A stretch of 64,000 bases of DNA from Akkermansiaceae bacterium (GTDB taxonomy: Bacteria; Verrucomicrobiota; Verrucomicrobiia; Verrucomicrobiales; DEV007): NCBI GenBank assembly GCA_024233085.1, contig JACKQC010000022.1, positions 1 to 64,000 of the forward strand, read 5' to 3'. Shown here piece by piece: positions 52,424-60,778 of this stretch (position 1 is its first letter; the number at the start of each line of letters is the position of its first letter). The notes under the pieces are model-generated. The model saw only the letters and a list, made by a program, of their open reading frames with translations, did not search any database and had not been told where the DNA came from. A program made the position numbers and the translations under genes.

Positions 52424-54760
52424 ATGAACCGCCTCCACCAGATCGAGTCCGAACTCCGCGCTCTCGATGAACGGCGGTCCGAGCTGATCCGGGAACGGGA
52501 GCGGTTGTTGGCGGTGGAAAGTCTCCCAACCGAACCCGCGCCGAACGCGGGCGCCGAAGCCTCACCGCTTTCCCCCGGCGCCAAGATCTCCCTCTTCCTT
52601 TCGCGCTTCCGCTGCCGCGGCGACGTCTATCCCCGCCTGTGGGAGAACTTGAAAACCGGACGCAAGGGCTACTCACCGGCTTGCCGGAACGAATGGATAC
52701 GTGGTGTCTGCGAGAAGCCCCGCGTCAAATGCTCCGAGTGTCCGCATCAAGCCTTTCCGTCTCTGGATGAAACAGCCGCACGAGAGCATCTCACGGGAAA
52801 GGCGGTCATCGGCACCTATGCCATCCGTGAGGACAACACCTGCGTCTTCCTCGCCGCCGATTTCGATGGTCCGGGTTGGAAAGAGGATGTCGCCGCTTAC
52901 CGAAACGCCGCGCGGAGTCATGGGATCGAGGTGGCGGTGGAACGCTCCCGTTCCGGCGAAGGCGGTCATACGTGGATTTTTTTCAGCGAACCGGTTCCGG
53001 CGTGGCTGGCGCGGCGCTTCGGCACCTGGCTCATGGCCAAAGCCACCGCCTTGCGGCCCGCGATGCCTCTCGGCTCCTATGACCGGTTTTTTCCGAATCA
53101 GGATTCCCTGCCATCCGGCGGCTTTGGCAACTTGATCGCGTTGCCGCTCCAATCGAAAGCACGGGAAAGTGGAAACACCGTCTTCCTGGACGATGACTTC
53201 GAGCCTCATCCCGATCAATGGGCCTTTCTTTCCCAATTTCCATCCCTCGACCGCGCCCGACTGGATGGTTTGCTGGAAAATGAGCTGCCCGAGGAAGGAG
53301 GCGAGGTCGATTTCCGGTTCGAGGACCGTGTTCTCGATGTCATTCCCGCCGCGATCCGGAAAGGGGATTTCATCGGCACCATCCGGGCGATCCGGCGGGC
53401 GCAGATCGAGATTCCCACCGCAGATCTACCGGGCTCGATGGTTGCCGTGCTGAAACGGCTCGCCACCTTGGCAAATCCGGTGTTCTTCGAAAAACAACGG
53501 CTGCGTTTTGGCACTTGGAACATCCCGCGATACCTCTTCAGCGGAGAGGTCCACCCCGACCGTCTCGTGCTGCCGAGGGGGACGGGAGAAGCCGCCGGAG
53601 ACCTGATTCGGAAAGCTGGCGGACGACTGGAGATCGATGATCAACGACCCGCCCCCCGCTCGGTGGATCTCACCTTCACCGGCAAGCTGACCCCGGAGCA
53701 ACAGTCAGCGGTCGACGCGATGCTGCGCCACGACGACGGCGTTTTGGTCGCGCCCCCGGGTGCGGGCAAGACGGTCATGGGGTGCGCTATCATCGCCGCC
53801 CGCCAAGTGCCGACGCTGGTGCTGGTTCACCGCAAGCCCTTGATGGAACAATGGCGCTCGCGGATCGCCGAGTTTCTCGGCCTCGACAAAAAGCAAACCG
53901 GCACACTGACCGCCCAAGGCGTCTCCGGCGAACCCGCCGTCACCATCGGCATGATCCAGACACTGGCAAAGTCGCCCCATCCAGAGGCGCTGCTCGCCCC
54001 TTTTTCCCAAGTCATCGTCGATGAATGTCACCATGTGCCGGCCGCCTCTTTTGAGGCGGTCATGAAAAGGTGCGCCGCGCGTTATGTTCTCGGACTGACG
54101 GCGACTCCGATCCGGAAAGACGGGCTGCAAAAGCTGCTCTTTCTTCAGTGCGGCCCAGTGAGACATCGATTCGATGCGCCAATCGATGCCTCAATCGATC
54201 GGTTGCTCATCCTCCGCGACATACCCCTCGGCCTGCCAACGGAGGAAATGCGCCTGCCCGTGCACCAAATCTGGCAGCTTCTCGCTACCCATAAGGAGCG
54301 AAACCGGATCATTGCCGCCGACATCGAGGGGGCGCTGGGCGAAAACCGTTGCTGCGCCGTCCTCAGCGATCGGAAGGAGCACCTTTCCCTGCTTGAACAA
54401 GAACTGTCGTCGCTGGTCCCGGAATCGTCCGACCTCCTGTTTCGCCTTGAAGGGAACCTCGGAAAAAAGGCAAGGATCTCAGTGATAGCAAAAGTGGCGG
54501 AACGTGCCGCCGCGGGCCAAGGGTTCGCCTTGTTGGCGACCTCCTCCTTGATCGGCGAGGGATTCGATCTGCCGGAACTCGACACGCTCTTTCTCACCCT
54601 GCCCGCGTCTTTCAAAGGCCGGATCATCCAGTATGCCGGACGTTTGCATCGCGCCAGCGCCGGGAAGAAAGAGACCCGCATATACGACTACGCCGAAACC
54701 GATCACCCGTTGACCGCATCCATGCGCCGCAAACGAATGACGGCCTATCGCGAATTGTGA
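52424..54760 (+). CDS. TOTE-type conflict protein: primase domain plus SF2 helicase
   Basis: A 778-residue protein. A short N-terminal coiled-coil is followed by an archaeo-eukaryotic primase domain: zinc-type cysteines at 87, 96, 103 and 106, catalytic DFD (146-148) and the SGEGGHTWIFF block (177-187). From about 430 there is a superfamily-2 helicase with Walker A PPGAGKT, DECH near 533, TATPIR, and motif VI GRLHR. This architecture matches the primase-helicases of the TOTE conflict systems, predicted anti-mobile-element systems. In those the protein is often linked to a nuclease; I see none fused here or beside it, so the neighbouring ATPases may be the partner. GC content is lower than in surrounding housekeeping genes. 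ATG 52424 is used; the long open frame upstream crosses the promoter array. Confidence 0.9.
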   Translation: MNRLHQIESELRALDERRSELIRERERLLAVESLPTEPAPNAGAEASPLSPGAKISLFLSRFRCRGDVYPRLWENLKTGRKGYSPACRNEWIRGVCEKPRVKCSECPHQAFPSLDETAAREHLTGKAVIGTYAIREDNTCVFLAADFDGPGWKEDVAAYRNAARSHGIEVAVERSRSGEGGHTWIFFSEPVPAWLARRFGTWLMAKATALRPAMPLGSYDRFFPNQDSLPSGGFGNLIALPLQSKARESGNTVFLDDDFEPHPDQWAFLSQFPSLDRARLDGLLENELPEEGGEVDFRFEDRVLDVIPAAIRKGDFIGTIRAIRRAQIEIPTADLPGSMVAVLKRLATLANPVFFEKQRLRFGTWNIPRYLFSGEVHPDRLVLPRGTGEAAGDLIRKAGGRLEIDDQRPAPRSVDLTFTGKLTPEQQSAVDAMLRHDDGVLVAPPGAGKTVMGCAIIAARQVPTLVLVHRKPLMEQWRSRIAEFLGLDKKQTGTLTAQGVSGEPAVTIGMIQTLAKSPHPEALLAPFSQVIVDECHHVPAASFEAVMKRCAARYVLGLTATPIRKDGLQKLLFLQCGPVRHRFDAPIDASIDRLLILRDIPLGLPTEEMRLPVHQIWQLLATHKERNRIIAADIEGALGENRCCAVLSDRKEHLSLLEQELSSLVPESSDLLFRLEGNLGKKARISVIAKVAERAAAGQGFALLATSSLIGEGFDLPELDTLFLTLPASFKGRIIQYAGRLHRASAGKKETRIYDYAETDHPLTASMRRKRMTAYREL

Positions 54761-54897
54761 TACCGGACGGCAGAACCGGGCTTGCTGCTAACCTGAACTC
54801 GCGGAACCGGCGTCCGCTTTCGCCGCGGATCGCTCGGAGAAGCCGCGTGGGTTGACGCTCGGGTGCTGGGCAGTCTATGGGGCCGCGAAAAAGTTCC

Positions 54898-55467
54898 CTA
54901 TTTCGCAAATGGACTCTCCGCCAGCTTTTTGAAGGCGGCTTTGACGGCTTCGACCGATTTGGCCGGTCCGGTCATTTTCAGGAAGACGGAGCCCTTTTCG
55001 TCCTCGATCACGGCGCCGAGCATCATGTAATCCGCTTTCGGGGTCTTCGGTCCGGCGAATGGCGCGGCGCCGGGCATGGAATCGAGGTAGGTGCCCTTTG
55101 CCGAGAGGTAGTGAATCTCGCGGCTCGCGACCTCCGCGGTCTCGCGCTCCACGGCGGGTGTCCCCTCGAACTGGCCGATCCAGCGCTGCATGTTCGCCTC
55201 GACACCGCCGCCATCGCCCGCGCCGAAATAATACAGGACCACCGTCACGTCGGTCATCGCTTCGTCGGCGTGGTCGTATTTCAGCTCGCCCGCGCGCATG
55301 GGGCTGTTCGACGGGAGCCGTTCCCAGGGCTTCGCGAATTTGAAGGTCAACCCGCCCGCGACCAGCGATTCCTCGGCGGCGGCGGCGTCCTGGGTGCGGG
55401 CCGAATGCGGGATGGCGATGAACGTCGCCAGAGCGGCGAAAAAGAGGGGGACGAACTTGGCTTTCAT
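54898..55467 (-). CDS. Small secreted protein of unknown family
   Basis: A 189-residue protein with a signal peptide (MKAKFVPLFFAALATFIAIP, cleaved near HSARTQ). The mature part has no motif I can name; it begins GGLTFKFAKPWERLPSNSP and contains VTVVLYYFGAGDGGG. Similar secreted proteins are common in this phylum and are annotated as hypothetical. It lies antisense between the primase-helicase and rpoN. The gap 54761-54897 shows nothing. Confidence 0.72.
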   Translation of the reverse strand: MKAKFVPLFFAALATFIAIPHSARTQDAAAAEESLVAGGLTFKFAKPWERLPSNSPMRAGELKYDHADEAMTDVTVVLYYFGAGDGGGVEANMQRWIGQFEGTPAVERETAEVASREIHYLSAKGTYLDSMPGAAPFAGPKTPKADYMMLGAVIEDEKGSVFLKMTGPAKSVEAVKAAFKKLAESPFAK

Positions 55468-55677
55468 GGAGGGTATCAAACTCCAGCCGCCTCCGGTTTG
55501 CCAGACGAAAAGCACGGCGCGTTCTCGCCCTGGACGGTCCCGTTCCGAAGGCTCGCGGCCCTCCGCGGCAAGGTTTGCACGTTTTTTCGAAGAATTGGCC
55601 CGATTTTTGCTCTCGCGCATCGCGTGTTTCGACGGGACACTGGATGGTCCCGCTATTTTTCCGAAAAAGTTCCCGCC

Positions 55678-57090
55678 ATGTCCGAATTTCGGTTCGAGCA
55701 ATCGCAGTCGCTCGGTCTGCAACAGACCATCGCCCCGCAGATGCAGCAGAGCCTGCAAGTCCTGCAGGCGGCGACGCTCGAACTGCGCCAGCTCGTGCGA
55801 AAGGAACTGGAGGAAAACCCCGTGCTCGAGGACGAGACGCAGGAAGTCTCGCTCGAGGAGACCAAGCCGGACAACGAAGACGAGGCTTTCGACGCCGAGT
55901 TCGCCGAACTCAGCGCGCTCGACCAGGAGTGGCGCGAATACCTTTCCCAATCCCGCCAGGCCGCCCCGCGCCGGGACGACGCCGACGAGCGCCACCAGTT
56001 CATGCTCGACTCGCTGGTCGCGCCCCGCACGCTTCAGGATCACCTGCTCGATCAGCTCGCCCTCTCCGAGGCCACCGCGGACGAGCGCCGGCTGGCCGAA
56101 ATGCTCATCGGCAACCTGGACGAAAACGGATTCCTCCAGACCCCGCTCGAGGACCTCTGCTTCGATCTGGGCATCCCCATCCAGGAACTCGAGATCGCCA
56201 AGGCGATCGTCCAGAGCTTCGACCCCGTCGGTATTTGCGCCGAGGACCTGCGCGAGTGCCTGCTGATCCAGCTCGAGCGGCTCGGCAAACGCAAGAGCCT
56301 GGAGTTTCGCATCGTGGACACGCAGCTCGACGATCTCGCGAAAAGGCGCTTTCCCCAGATCGCGAAAAAGCTCGGCGTCACCCCGGAGGCGATCGCCCGC
56401 GCCGCCGAATTCATCGCCACGCTCGATCCCAGACCCGGGAGCGGCTTTTCCACCGACGCGAACAGCTATATCACCCCCGACGTGACCGTGGAGCGGATCG
56501 GCGGCGAATGGATCGTCAGCCTGAACAACGATCACGTCCCGCGCCTGCGGATCAGCAACGCCTACAAGGATCTGATGGCCCGGGGCGCCGGCGGGCGCGA
56601 CGCGCGCGGTTATATTCGCGAGAAAATTCGCGCCGGGAAATTTCTCATCCGGAGCATTCACCAGCGCCAGCAGACGATCGAAACGATCGCCCGGCTGATT
56701 GTGGAGAGGCAAAAAGACTTTTTCGAGAAAGGCCGCGCGCATCTCCACCCGATGACGATGTCCCAGATCGCCGAGGAGGCCGGCGTTCACGAGACGACCG
56801 TGAGCCGCGCCGTGGCCGGCAAGTACATGGCCACGCCGCACGGAGTTTTCGAGATGAAATTTTTCTTCACCACCGGCTTCGAGACCGAGACCGGCGAATC
56901 GATGAGCAACACCGCGGTGAAACAGGCCCTGGCCTCCCTGGTCGCCGCCGAGGACGCGAAGAAACCCCTCAGCGACCAGGCGATCGTGGCTTTGCTCAAG
57001 AAACAGGGCATCGCCATCGCCCGCCGCACGGTCGCGAAATACCGCGACGAACTGAACATCCTGCCAAGCCACCTCCGAAAGGGATACTGA
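55678..57090 (+). CDS. rpoN: RNA polymerase sigma-54 factor
   Basis: A 470-residue alternative sigma factor. Region I has the Gln/Leu-rich sequence QSLGLQQTIAPQMQQSLQVLQ that contacts activators. Region II is acidic. The C-terminal core-binding and DNA-binding part carries the helix-turn-helix (AEEAGVHETTVSRAVAGKYM) and ends in the RpoN box ARRTVAKYRDELNI. It reads -24/-12 promoters and needs enhancer-binding ATPases; none is coded in this window. ATG 55678 is chosen because MSEFRFEQSQSL is the usual N-terminus. Confidence 0.96.
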   Translation: MSEFRFEQSQSLGLQQTIAPQMQQSLQVLQAATLELRQLVRKELEENPVLEDETQEVSLEETKPDNEDEAFDAEFAELSALDQEWREYLSQSRQAAPRRDDADERHQFMLDSLVAPRTLQDHLLDQLALSEATADERRLAEMLIGNLDENGFLQTPLEDLCFDLGIPIQELEIAKAIVQSFDPVGICAEDLRECLLIQLERLGKRKSLEFRIVDTQLDDLAKRRFPQIAKKLGVTPEAIARAAEFIATLDPRPGSGFSTDANSYITPDVTVERIGGEWIVSLNNDHVPRLRISNAYKDLMARGAGGRDARGYIREKIRAGKFLIRSIHQRQQTIETIARLIVERQKDFFEKGRAHLHPMTMSQIAEEAGVHETTVSRAVAGKYMATPHGVFEMKFFFTTGFETETGESMSNTAVKQALASLVAAEDAKKPLSDQAIVALLKKQGIAIARRTVAKYRDELNILPSHLRKGY

Positions 57091-57171
57091 ACCGCCGCGT
57101 GGGCATCCCGCCGGCTGGAATCCCGTGCCACGGGCGTTGCGCGGCCGGGCGGTTTCGGGTAAGGATGGCCG

Positions 57172-58353
57172 ATGCAACTGGCGCATGGCATTCATCTCGG
57201 CTACTGCACGAACATTCATCGGGGCGAAACGTGGGAGGAGACTTTCCACGGACTCGACCGCTACACGCTCCGGGTGCGGGAACGGGTCCGCGCCGCGGAC
57301 GCGCCGTACGGGATCGGGCTGCGTCTCAGCGCGCTCGCGGCGGGCGAACTGGCGGCGGATCGGACGAAGATCGACGCTTTTCGCCGCTGGCTGGACACGC
57401 ACGGCTGTTACGTTTTCACGATCAACGGTTTTCCCTACGGCAAATTCCACGGGACGCGGGTGAAGGAGCAGGTTTACGCGCCGGACTGGACATCGCGCGA
57501 ACGGCTCGATTACACAATCCGGCTTTTCGATCTGCTTTGCGAGATCGCGCCACCCGGTTTCGCCGGAAGCGTCAGCACCCTTCCCGGATCGTTCAAGGAA
57601 TTCGTCACCGACGACGCGGCGCAGGGCGCGGCGATTTGCGAAAATCTCCGCGCCTGCTCCGCGCACATCGAGACGCTGCGCGAAAGGACGGGGCGCGACC
57701 TGCACCTTGGCCTGGAACCGGAACCGCTGGGGTGGTTCGAGACGACAAGGGAAACGGTGGCCTTTTTCGATCGCCTGACCGGTGACCTCGGCATCGACGA
57801 GGCGGAATCGATCCGTCAAAACATCGGCGTCAACTACGACACCTGCCACCTCGCGATCGAATACGAGGAACCCGCGGAGGCCATCGGGCGGCTCCGCGAC
57901 GCCGGCGTGCGGGTGAGCAAGATCCACCTAAGCTCGGCGCTGAAACTGGCGCCCTCCCAGGCGACGCGCGACCGGCTGCGGGCCTTCGAGGACGACGTCT
58001 ACCTGCACCAGGTCGTGGTGCGCGAGGGAGACGCGGTGGTCCGCCGCTTCCGCGATCTTCCGGACGCGCTCGACTGGGCGGACGAGAATCCGCCGGGGGA
58101 CGAATGGCGGGTGCATTTCCACGTGCCCATCCACGCGCAACCGGAGGCGGTCTTTTTCCGGGACACACGGGACCACATCTCCGGCCTGCTCGATCTATTG
58201 GGCCGCGACCCGGGCTGGTGCGGGCATTTTGAGATGGAAACCTACACCTGGGAGGTGTTGCCGCCCGAGCTGCGCTCCGGCGACGTGGTCGACCAGATCG
58301 TGAAGGAATACGAATGGTGCCTCGGCGAGTTTGCCCGGGTTGGCTTGCGGTGA
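57172..58353 (+). CDS. eboE: Metabolite-traffic protein EboE
   Basis: A 393-residue TIM-barrel-like protein of the EboE family. Typical pieces are HLGYCTNIHRGETWEETF, YGIGLRLSALAAGEL, TINGFPYGKFHGTRVKEQVY and APDWTSRERLDYT. The ebo genes were first studied in export or transport of precursors of specialised metabolites (for example scytonemin). Only eboE and eboC are present here; eboA, eboB, eboD and eboF are not seen in the window. The next gene is eboC, 89 bp on. Confidence 0.9.
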   Translation: MQLAHGIHLGYCTNIHRGETWEETFHGLDRYTLRVRERVRAADAPYGIGLRLSALAAGELAADRTKIDAFRRWLDTHGCYVFTINGFPYGKFHGTRVKEQVYAPDWTSRERLDYTIRLFDLLCEIAPPGFAGSVSTLPGSFKEFVTDDAAQGAAICENLRACSAHIETLRERTGRDLHLGLEPEPLGWFETTRETVAFFDRLTGDLGIDEAESIRQNIGVNYDTCHLAIEYEEPAEAIGRLRDAGVRVSKIHLSSALKLAPSQATRDRLRAFEDDVYLHQVVVREGDAVVRRFRDLPDALDWADENPPGDEWRVHFHVPIHAQPEAVFFRDTRDHISGLLDLLGRDPGWCGHFEMETYTWEVLPPELRSGDVVDQIVKEYEWCLGEFARVGLR

Positions 58354-58442
58354 GTGGTGGATTGCGAATCCTTTTTGGACCACCGATTTCACGGATGGGC
58401 ACGGATTTATTCTCGAAAGAATAGAAATCGAAATTGACTGCC

Positions 58443-59273
58443 ATGTTGCGCACGCTGCTCATCCTCGGTCGTGTTTCGAATCTCCCGACGGTGTGGACGA
58501 ATGTCCTCGCCGGGTGGTTTCTCGCGGGCGGAGATTGGAGCCTGGAAATCGTCTGGCTCGCGGCGGGAATCAGCCTGCTCTATGTCGCGGGCATGACGCT
58601 CAACGACGCCTTCGACGCCTCCTGGGATCGCGAACACGCGCCGGAACGCCCCATTCCGAGCGGGGCGATCGCGGAGCGAACGGTGTGGACGATCGGCTTC
58701 GCGCAGATGATCGCCGGCATGGCGGTTCTCCTGGTTTCTACCCGGGCGGCGTGGCCCTGGGTGGCCGGACTGGTCGCGGCGATCCTGCTCTACGACAGGC
58801 TTCACAAGAAAACCGCGGCTGCCATCGTCGTGATGGGCGCCTGCCGGGCGCTGGTGTATCTCGCGGCCGCCTCGGCGTTGGCGAAGACGATCCCGACGCC
58901 GGTCTGGTGGTGGAGCGGCGGCATGCTGATCTACGTCGCGGGCATCACGCTGGCCGCGAAGGGCGAACGCACCGGCGGCGCGCTGCCGTGGGTGGCGCGG
59001 GTATTGCTGGCGGCGCCGCTGATCGCAATTTTTTCGAAATCGATCGCGACCGGCCTGTTCGCCTCTTTTATGTGGATGAGTTTCGTGTTTTCTCCAAGCT
59101 TTCGGATGAAGACCGGGGAGATTTCGATGGGGCGATTTGTCGGCGGGTTGATCGCTCAAATTGCATTGTTGGACGGACTCATCGTCGAAGATCTGAGTGT
59201 TGTCGCGCTGGTCGTTTGCATCGGCTCTTTGGTTCTCGCCTTCCTGCTCCAGCGAAAAATTCCCGCGACCTGA
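58443..59273 (+). CDS. eboC: UbiA-family prenyltransferase-like protein EboC
   Basis: A 276-residue membrane protein of the UbiA fold with about 8 helices. The two Asp-rich motifs are seen as NDAFDASWDREHAPERPIPSG (first) and a reduced second block (YDRLHKKTAAA). EboC is the UbiA-like member of the ebo set and sits beside eboE, which supports the call. Substrate unknown. ATG 58443 is preferred; a TTG 9 bases upstream is also open. Confidence 0.85.
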   Translation: MLRTLLILGRVSNLPTVWTNVLAGWFLAGGDWSLEIVWLAAGISLLYVAGMTLNDAFDASWDREHAPERPIPSGAIAERTVWTIGFAQMIAGMAVLLVSTRAAWPWVAGLVAAILLYDRLHKKTAAAIVVMGACRALVYLAAASALAKTIPTPVWWWSGGMLIYVAGITLAAKGERTGGALPWVARVLLAAPLIAIFSKSIATGLFASFMWMSFVFSPSFRMKTGEISMGRFVGGLIAQIALLDGLIVEDLSVVALVVCIGSLVLAFLLQRKIPAT

Positions 59274-59282
59274 CGACGCCGC

Positions 59283-60038
59283 TCACCAAAGCCCCCACCA
59301 GCCGGTCTTCATCACGAAAATCCCGAGCGCGAAATTGGCGACGGCGTGCATGACGATCACGGCGGTCAGGCCGCGGGTGCGCACCGTCACCCATCCGGCC
59401 AGCGCGCCGTATACGAGGGCGACCGCAACATCCGGCCCGGCGTGGGCAAGCGCGAAAAACGCGGTGGTCAGACCGAAGGATTTCCAGGCAAAGGCGCCGA
59501 CGTCGAGTTCGTCCCAGCGTTTTGCCGACTCGATGAGCCAGCGCATCAGGAAACCGCGCCAGAAAATCTCCTCGACCAAGGGCACGACGACGACCAAACG
59601 CAGGAAGCGAAGCCCCAAAACGAGCCACGACCCAACAGGGTTGGGTCCGTGACCCAACAGGGTTGGGTCGAAACCGTCGCGGCGTTCGCGGAATCCGAGC
59701 CATCGCAACGGGCTTTCGTCGCCGCCGAGGCCGAATTTTTCAAAACACCACACCGGCGCCAGCCAGATGGCGATACCGGCGAGCCCGATCGCGACCGCGA
59801 AACCCAGACCGCGCACGGGACGGAACGGGTAATGTCTTCCCCAGAAAATCAGCAGGCCAAGACAGAGCAGCGTCTGGACGGGGTAGATCCACTGCTCGGG
59901 CGAATGGCGCCACCAGGGAAGCTCGGAGTTTTCGACGCGAAAAACGCCGACAAGCGGAAGGAAGGCGAGGAACACCGCGAACGGCGCCACGAACGCGGCG
60001 GTCTTCGATGCCCGGGCGCGCCGCCAATACTCGCTCAT
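59283..60038 (-). CDS. CPBP-family intramembrane metalloprotease
   Basis: A 251-residue membrane protein of the CAAX-protease/CPBP family. The motif EEIFWR holds the Glu-Glu and Arg (EExxxR). FALAHAG gives the FxxxH element, and HAVANFALG the HxxxN element. The stretch EQWIYPVQTLLCLGLLIFWG resembles CPBP proteins linked to exosortase systems, but no exosortase is in the window. A 22-bp-pitch palindrome doublet lies in frame at about residues 123-137. Its start is 1 bp from the end of the nucleotidyltransferase gene, so it is likely in that transcript. Confidence 0.85.
   Translation of the reverse strand: MSEYWRRARASKTAAFVAPFAVFLAFLPLVGVFRVENSELPWWRHSPEQWIYPVQTLLCLGLLIFWGRHYPFRPVRGLGFAVAIGLAGIAIWLAPVWCFEKFGLGGDESPLRWLGFRERRDGFDPTLLGHGPNPVGSWLVLGLRFLRLVVVVPLVEEIFWRGFLMRWLIESAKRWDELDVGAFAWKSFGLTTAFFALAHAGPDVAVALVYGALAGWVTVRTRGLTAVIVMHAVANFALGIFVMKTGWWGLW
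59629..59669. repeat. 22-bp-pitch palindrome doublet inside the CPBP gene
   Basis: Two perfect copies of GACCCAACAGGGTTGGGTC (59629-59647 and 59651-59669), 22 bp apart and in the same orientation. It lies within the reading frame of the CPBP protease and encodes about DPTLLGHGPNPVGS. These are the most perfect copies in the window. Confidence 0.92.
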
Positions 60039-60039
60039 G

Positions 60040-60756
60040 TCAGCCGTCGCCGCGGTTGAGTTCGGTGAGCACCTCGGGATCGCGCACGTCGGCCCAGTCG
60101 CCGGCGAGTTCGACGGCCAGGACGCGCCTGCCGTCGCGGACCATGGCGGCGATGGCGTCGGTCAGCTCGTATTCGCCGCGGGGCGATTTCTCGAGGCGGG
60201 CGGTGTAGTCGAAGATCTCGGCCGAAAAGCTGTAAATGCCGGCGTTGTAATACGGGCTGGTCGGCTGGTCGTCGCGCGGTTTTTCGATGAGATCGGTCAC
60301 GCGGCCGTCCTCGATGAAGACGGCGCCGCCCTTCCGCACGTCCTCGTCGCGTTTCACGGTGAGTTTGGCGTCGCAGTCGGTGAAATCGACCAGCGGCGCG
60401 TAACTGTCGGGGGACACGAGGATGTCGCCGTAGCTGAGCACGAAGGGATGGCCCGCGGAAAACTCCCTCGCAAGTTCGACGACGCGGCCGGTGCCGTCCT
60501 GCACGATCTGCTCGACGTACGAGACCGTGCAACCGAAGCCGGCGCCGTCGCCGAAGTGGTCCGTGACGACTTCCTTGCGGTAGCCGACAACGATCAGCAC
60601 CTCGGTCACGCCGTTGGCGGCGAGCCCGGAGACGATATGCTCGAGGATGGGTTTCCCGCGCACGGGAATCATCGGCTTGGGCAATTCGTCGGTCAGCTCC
60701 CGCATGCGGGTGCCGCGACCGGCGGCGAGGATGACGGCTTTTGCGATTCTGGGCAT
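60040..60756 (-). CDS. Sugar nucleotidyltransferase
   Basis: A 238-residue protein of the sugar-1-phosphate nucleotidyltransferase family. It has the nucleotide loop AVILAAGRGTRM, the lysine block KPMIPVRGKPILEH, and the metal Asp in YGDILVSP. It makes an NDP-sugar, likely for surface glycan; the sugar cannot be read. ATG 60756 opens the core; the upstream frame is a shadow. It stops 2 bp from the CPBP gene start. Confidence 0.88.
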   Translation of the reverse strand: MPRIAKAVILAAGRGTRMRELTDELPKPMIPVRGKPILEHIVSGLAANGVTEVLIVVGYRKEVVTDHFGDGAGFGCTVSYVEQIVQDGTGRVVELAREFSAGHPFVLSYGDILVSPDSYAPLVDFTDCDAKLTVKRDEDVRKGGAVFIEDGRVTDLIEKPRDDQPTSPYYNAGIYSFSAEIFDYTARLEKSPRGEYELTDAIAAMVRDGRRVLAVELAGDWADVRDPEVLTELNRGDG

Positions 60757-60778
60757 GGATTCCGGGTCGGGATGATGG

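Noticed and set aside
55468..57927. Upstream extension of the small secreted protein gene through rpoN and eboE
   Set aside because: The open minus-strand frame is a shadow of rpoN; the real gene starts at 55467 with a signal peptide.
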